DNA of 64,000 bases from Mytilus trossulus (lineage: Eukaryota > Mollusca > Bivalvia > Mytilida > Mytilidae), in the NCBI RefSeq assembly GCF_036588685.1, contig NC_086374.1, positions 88,840,059 to 88,904,058 of the forward strand, written 5' to 3'. Below, in pieces: positions 58,175 to 64,000 of this stretch; position 1 is the first letter of the stretch; each line of letters begins with the position of its first letter. A program made the translations under genes and the position numbers. Below the pieces are notes generated by a model, which ran no database searches, was not told the DNA's origin, and worked only from the letters and a program-made list of their open reading frames with translations.

Positions 58175-59540
58175 ATCTAGGTAAAAGGACAGTATGATTC
58201 TCTATTTGAAATAACATCATAGTCAAGGGGGTCTCATTGGGGGGTTCCAATCTCGGATCCCGCTTACTGTTTTGTCAGATTCCCGTATCCCGCTTACACT
58301 ATGTACGTAAGCAATTCTCATTCTCACAATAATTTGACTTTCACGTGTCACGCTTACCAAAATCGGCAATCCTGCGTCACTCTTAGACCCCTAAAGGTTT
58401 AGAAAGTAGTCATCTGTTTTACAACCCAATTGTTGACATCCAAATATTAATGCAAATCCCAAAATTATAGTTAACCACAAGCATCCAATTCTTACAGTTT
58501 ATAACAAGAAACTGTTCAAACAACAAACAGCAACCATTAAAGCTCCAACGAATATTTTTAGATTGAAACATTTATAGTAATAGTTATTCCCCTTTTTGTC
58601 CCCGAGGTCTAAGAGCACAAATTCCTTCATAAATAAGCCAAATTTATTATTCTGACAGTTAGATTTTTTGAAACAATTTTATTCATTACTACTATGTACT
58701 GAGCATGGTCAAATAAGAAAATCAATTATTTACCCCTACAAAATGGCTGTCAAGGGAAACAACTCCAATGACTTCATATAGAAACCTATTTATAGTTGAT
58801 GTTTAACTCTCTAATTGAAAAATGCCTCATTGTAAAGAAAGAAGTGTTATTTTAAGATATGTGCATAAACTATAAAAGATATAATTGTTTTGCTATCTTT
58901 CAATGAGTTTATCTGTGTTATGCTATAACAATAGAAAAAAATAAAATGGACAAAGAAATTGGATCTCATTAGAAAATTTTAACAATATAGAAGTGCCAAA
59001 AACAATTTTTTACAAAATTATGAGAACAGAAGAAATCTGCAATGAGAGAAAATAAGATACTTTACATGAATCAAAATGCTTAATATAATACAGTATATCA
59101 CTGTTATGCAAAAATGAATTTTCCCCACCCTGACAGAAACTGGGTACATAATTGTAATGAGATTGCTTTCCTTTAGTAGATACTTAGTTAGCTATAACTA
59201 GATAAGCTCAGTCAGAATAAAAAAAACTTTCTTTGAACAAGGGTTCATTTTCCAGTGTTGACTGTGGGTCTCATTTGGGGTCTAAGAGTGACACAGGATT
59301 GCCGATTTTGGTAAGCATGACACGTGAAAGTCAAATTATTGTGTCGTGAAAATGGGAAATGAGGTCTGGCGGGACCTTGGAAATGACAAAAAAAATGAGA
59401 ATTGCTTACGTACATAGTGTAAGCGGGATACGGGAATCTGACAAAACAGTAAGCGGGATCCGAGATTTTAACCCTCAATGAGACCCCCTTGACTATGATG
59501 TTATTTCAAATAGAGAATCATACTGTCCTTTTACCTAGAT
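58175..59540. mobile_element. ~1.37-kb long inverted-repeat element
   Basis: Left arm 58175 to ~58396 (atctaggtaaaaggacagta, catagtcaagggggtctcat, gcggcatc-free ggatcccgcttactgttttg) and right arm ~59274-59540 in reverse complement (ending tactgtccttttacctagat). The arms share ~220 bp; the right arm carries ~50 extra bases near 59345-59395. A ~870-bp AT-rich spacer separates them. No transposase seen. Fits a fold-back or long-TIR MITE. Confidence 0.82.
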
Positions 59541-59964
59541 ATAAATATAATTGTGCTCATTAACTTTCTGACAGAATGTGATCAAACATTGAGACCTTTA
59601 CATTCTAATCTTAATTAAATAAAAGTTTTATCCATATATTTGATTCATAATGATACAAAATTGTTATTTTAAAAGTGCTTGTGAAACACATTTAGGCAAT
59701 AACTGAATTGCAGTTATCCCCCTTTGTCCATGACCACAATTTATAGATGATCCTATTTTTAGACCAGAGATTTATACATCTTGGACAACTTATTAAATTT
59801 AGATTAAATAAATTTCTTGGGAGAATAATGGTTATATATATACACACATTATTTCTTACTTGGACATTTAAATATATAGCATTATAAATTGCTTGACAGG
59901 TACAAGAATAGGATATAAATAATGTTCACCTTTCTGCACTATGTTTTTAGTGCTGTCAAAGTAA
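59541..59964. other. Unassigned intron sequence
   Basis: AT-rich; no gene or repeat recognised. Confidence 0.4.
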
Positions 59965-60566
59965 GTTAAGGTGGTATGGGAGTCTAAAATAAAAATGATA
60001 GAATTTGTTCATACTTTGTCAAAATGTAGTATCTATTGATACATGTTCAAAAACATTATAAAAATGATAGGTCACCGTGCATTTGCTCAAGCTACGGGTT
60101 GTGACAAAATGACAAATTTTGTATGGACTATACAGGAAAAAACAACATTTTGTGAATAGAAACTAAACAAAATGATAGAATTGTAAAATAAATTAGGAAA
60201 AGATTGCGTTCAGACAATGCTTTGAGAATATCAAAAGAAAAGATAGGGTCACCGTACATTTTTTCCGGCTAAAAGACAAAATAGGAAAATTTCATGAAGA
60301 GTCCTTCAGAAAATGCACTGTATTAGAGTTACCTCCCCTTAAATTGCCAATTTGAAAATATTCAAAAAACAACCAAAAATAATCTACACTTGTAAAAATA
60401 TTAATATGTATAAGTAATTTCCTAAAAATAGGTTCTTTTAAATGAAAATTCACATTAAAAATCTGCATTACTGCATCAAATTTTGCTAACTTGATCGAAA
60501 ATATGGACCTTAGATTCTCTGTTTTTTACAATCCAAGATGGCGAAAGACACCCATACCACATAATG
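59965..60566. mobile_element. Degenerate TTAA-type MITE
   Basis: Left end ttaaggtggtatgggagtct and right end agacacccataccacataat are imperfect inverted repeats (about 13 of 16 matching). The left tip TTAAGGTGGTA also matches the element at 30531-31363. The right TTAA has decayed. Confidence 0.5.
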
Positions 60567-60637
60567 CCTGGAAAGTTACAAAAGGGTTTTATGCAATCTT
60601 TACCTAAAGAAAGACAGGATAACTTAAAATATGAAAT

Positions 60638-60870
60638 GGCCCAAGTCAGGAGCCTCTGGCTTTGTTAGTCTTGAATTATTTTAACTTTTAGTTTCTTGTG
60701 TACAATTTGGAGTTTAGTATGGCGTTCATTTTCACTGAACTAGTATATATTTTTTCAGTGGTCAGCTGATGGACGCCTCGTTGCATTGAAAACCTGTTGG
60801 TGACTTTCTGCTGTTGTCTGCTCTATGGTCAGGTTGTTGTCCCATTCCCCGTTTCCATTCTCAATTTTAA
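60638..60870 (+). mobile_element. 3'-end fragment of a Penelope-like element
   Basis: ggcccaagtcaggagcctct, tagtttcttgtgtacaattt, gtcagctgatggacgcctcg and cgtttccattctcaatttt match the termini at 20482 and 23537. Confidence 0.75.
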
Positions 60871-61510
60871 TGATTCAATTTAAAATGCATTACAATTACC
60901 AAATCAAATGTACAGATTAATCTGGCAAACCACATCTTAGGCCTATCTGAATCTTAACTAGGAAAGTATGGGAACTATAAATCATCATCCCTTAAGGTCC
61001 TGCCCAAGATTTAAGTCCTTCTGAAGCACAGTTCTAGGAGTACAGAAAATATTGCATGTGAAATCCTAAATCACATGAACTCTTAACACTGTACTCCAAT
61101 TTTTTTGTTCCCCAAATTAAAAGCATTTTCAATTATCTATAACATGTCTGCTTCATCTACTTGGGCTTTCAGAAGCTCAATAATTGTATAAAGGATCAAT
61201 GATTAATTCATTACAAAGTAAATAGATATATAGATACCTACTAGGCAAGTCATTCTTAGAGAAGCAGAAAAAATTTAATCAGCAAATATTAGTCAGCTGA
61301 AAATAGTTTAATTAGATTTTCATGAGAAAATAGTGACAAAAATCAATACTTCACAAGTTAACTGAATTTACCATGCCTCTGCTATACATTGATATATATA
61401 AGAAGCTATCCTCAGGACTTGTAGAGACTAGAAAAATAGTCAATTTTATTATAACGAGTACCTTGTCTGCACAAGAAACTTAAAAAGGAGTGCTTAAGTG
61501 TCTGAACATA
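60871..61510. other. Unassigned intron sequence
   Basis: AT-rich; nothing recognised. Confidence 0.4.
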
Positions 61511-61722
61511 CTGATAATTCAGAAATCACTGCATGCATTTACTACTGCAAATTTTGGAATAATGGAAAAAGGGGAAATCTTATTAATATGCTATTGGAAA
61601 AATATCACTACAGAATATTACTACTGATATAAAAATGCAAGTTTTCATCATTGCAAACCTTATACTGTTGCATTTTTTTGCAATAATAAAAACATCCAAA
61701 TAATTTCTGAATTCGCAGATTT
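61511..61722. mobile_element. Divergent CAGAAATTATTGCG-family MITE
   Basis: Left gataattcagaaatcactgc then atgcatttactactgc and right gcaataataaaaacatccaa then ataatttctgaattcgcag are inverted ends of the family seen at 35385 and 51659, with many substitutions. Confidence 0.6.
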
Positions 61723-61918
61723 TAAAAAACCTTAACAAAACAAATTGTTTCAACCCTAAACTTTCCAAAAACTGATTTACTGCGAAATAGTGTTTTCTGA
61801 TACTAAAGTCCTAGCTATGCAATTGCCTTTGTCAAAACTTAGTCCAAGCTAATTTAGTTTAACTAAAATTCGTGTACCTAATATCAATGTCCTTAAGTTT
61901 AACAACACTACAAATAGA

Positions 61919-61946
61919 TATAGGAAGATGTGGTGTGAGTGCCAAG
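61919..61946. repeat. Short dispersed repeat end
   Basis: ataggaagatgtggtgtgag plus tgccaag, truncated after 28 nt. Same family as 281-400. Confidence 0.6.
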
Positions 61947-64000
61947 CTTATTTAGTAGTCCTTTTCACAAAACATATTACAAACTTAAACTTATATTTCT
62001 TGTACGATTTTTTAGTTGAATAAATAAAGCTTCCTCAACAACCCAAAGTATGATAACTGTCGCTTTTAAATCTAAATGCTGACCAATCATTTGTAGTTGA
62101 AACTTGTTTGTGTTTTTTCTCACCTGAACTGAATCAGAAATAATCATTATTCCAGACAATTAGCCGTTTCAGAATCTAATGCATCCTGGGTTATATTTTC
62201 AAAAGCGTACACCAAAGCTTTTTGATTGGTTTAAAATGTTATAAACAATGGAAATTCAACCAATAACCTAACGCAATTTTCACTTTGGGGTACCAACAAT
62301 GAAATTACCCATGATGCTTTAGATTCTGAAACAGCCAATTTGGTCTGTTTGATTATTAGTCTTGTAATTTCTTAGAAGAATATAAAAATGTGATTTCCCA
62401 AATGGTACAACAGAAATCTATAATGCATTATGGCTATCATTGGTACCAAATGAGGTAATCTTGGTAGCCACACAGGCACACACACTATCACCCTACCTCC
62501 ATATACTGGGAAGATCTGGACTTTAACAGGTTAAATGAAAATCAAGAATTCCCTTTTTTTAAATGAAATTATAAAATCATACGATGGACTTTCAATATTA
62601 TTCCTGATCACATCTTTTAGGGTCCGATTGGTCTAGGAATTTTAGAAAGGATGTGAAAGTGATTTCCCATAGCGTTAAATAGGGTCAAATGTCACCAAAT
62701 ATACCACTGAATCAGTTCAAAATGAATAATCTTTGATAAAGTGATCTCAACCATCAATACTATGAAGAAAAAGACTTTCATATATAGTTTCATAGCACTA
62801 AGTGAGAAATTTATTTCATTCATAATTTTTTTTAATTTTTTCTCTAAGTTGTATACAAACAAAATAATTAATCTTTGTTAAAGAAATTTTTTTTTGCATT
62901 TCTATAACCAAAACATTTTGCACAAGTTAAATTCTTTTATACATGTATCTATTTTTAATAGTTTCAAAGAAGAAGTGATAAAAAGTAAAGGTTAAAGTTC
63001 AAATATGAACACATATATATGAGTAATATATATAGGTAAAGTTAAAATATTACACATACAATTAACCCATATTAAAAAAAGCACATGCAAACTTAATTGT
63101 TATCATCATGTCCCAAGTAAAGTAACAACCCTCTGGAAAATCCAATTCTACAGCTTTTAGTCATCTGTCATTTCTAACTAACAAAATGAATGGGAATCTA
63201 ACATTAATTTGTTTACAGGCCTGGGATTCTATGTATTCAATATCACGCCAACTGATTGGGAAACGACAGGAGACTAAAAAACATTCTATCAATTCTGTCT
63301 TGCTGGTTTTGATCTAGATCGGTTCCTCTATTATAGTTTCGTTATGGTTACATTTCTTTCAATTTACAACGTGCTTCTAACAATGAAATTTCTAAAAATA
63401 TAATATGATATTCCCAATGTGATTGACATCCAGTTATCGATGATAACAGATGAATTATCTCCCCTTACAAAGCTTCGGAAGGTGATCTGTTTTAGAATGT
63501 AAGAGCCATCACTCATTAATGTCTTCAAATTAAACCATAGATGCAGTTTTCATCAAAGACATATTCTATCCCATGGAGAAGAAATGAAATAGTAACAAGA
63601 GGAAACAGCATCATATTCTCTGCGACAAACAACTTCAATTATCTGGTTCAACAGTTTTGTTTGTGCATTTTGAAAAATCAATAATTAATTGTTAACTTAT
63701 TTTTCCGTGGAAATTGCCAATTAAGCTGTAAAAAAGATTATCTAAAGCAGACAAACACCTGAGATTGTTGAGTTTGATGGAACAGAGGAGTTAATAGCAA
63801 TTTTTCCAACCTGATAAATGAATGAGATATTTTTATGAAAGACAATGACCTGCGAATTTGGATGATGTAATTTTCAAATGAAATGTAACTGAATAATGAC
63901 ATTTTTAGACACAACGAAGGGTATAATTTTTAAGAAGAAGAATGCAGTATTCTGTAATGTCAAATTATGGTGTTTTTTTTGTGATTTTATTTTATTGTGT
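61947..64000. other. Unassigned AT-rich sequence to window end
   Basis: No exon, RNA gene or repeat family was recognised with confidence on either strand. Probably MOCOS intron or upstream sequence. Confidence 0.4.

Noticed and set aside
59245..59478. 77-codon minus-strand frame
   Set aside because: It lies entirely within the right arm of the inverted-repeat element.
56757..64000. Further upstream MOCOS exons
   Set aside because: I looked for the conserved aminotransferase motifs on the minus strand and found none; they are probably beyond the window.

Overview
This is AT-rich animal nuclear DNA with introns. The gene sequences and the abundant dispersed repeats fit a marine bivalve, most likely a mussel (Mytilidae). 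That assignment rests on recognising repeat ends, not on a search. Spliced genes with GT/AG introns, UTRs with AATAAA signals, a BEL/Pao LTR retrotransposon, Penelope-like and LINE fragments, MITEs and many minisatellites rule out a prokaryotic or viral contig.

Five host genes can be read. (1) Positions 62-5722, + strand: the last five coding exons of cullin-1 (CUL1), the scaffold of SCF ubiquitin ligases, including its NEDD8-acceptor region. (2) Positions 15474-16886, - strand: a complete 68-residue SEC61G in three coding exons. (3) Positions 23716-24420, - strand: a MYND zinc-finger protein whose N-terminal part looks like a transglutaminase/papain-type fold. (4) Positions 27321-32845, + strand: a complete five-exon methionine sulfoxide reductase A (MSRA). 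(5) Positions 37057-56756, - strand: the last 11 exons of molybdenum cofactor sulfurase (MOCOS); its 5' exons lie beyond the right edge. The genes have unrelated functions and form no operon or pathway cluster.

The rest is repeat-rich. 0-6 kb: CUL1 with two minisatellites ending at splice acceptors. 6-15 kb: intergenic DNA with a 3.2-kb, 74-bp-period array. 15-18 kb: SEC61G. 18-24 kb: a LINE tail, two decayed Penelope-like copies (one split by a TTAA-flanked MITE) and the MYND gene. 24-27 kb: gene-poor DNA with a recurring palindrome. 27-33 kb: MSRA, with a two-level nested MITE in intron 4. 33-37 kb: a 51-bp array, a tRNA-derived SINE and MITE pieces. 37-57 kb: MOCOS, with a 48-bp array beside its last exon, a nearly intact BEL/Pao element (41695-47787, 180-bp LTRs, 5-bp target duplication), nested MITEs, GGGATCCC-rich clusters and an inverted repeat pair around one exon. 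57-64 kb: presumed upstream MOCOS intron with a long inverted-repeat element.

The most unusual recurring signal is that three tandem arrays, in two unrelated genes, stop within about 0-20 nt of a 3' splice site. In one of them every repeat unit copies the acceptor and the first ~40 nt of the exon.
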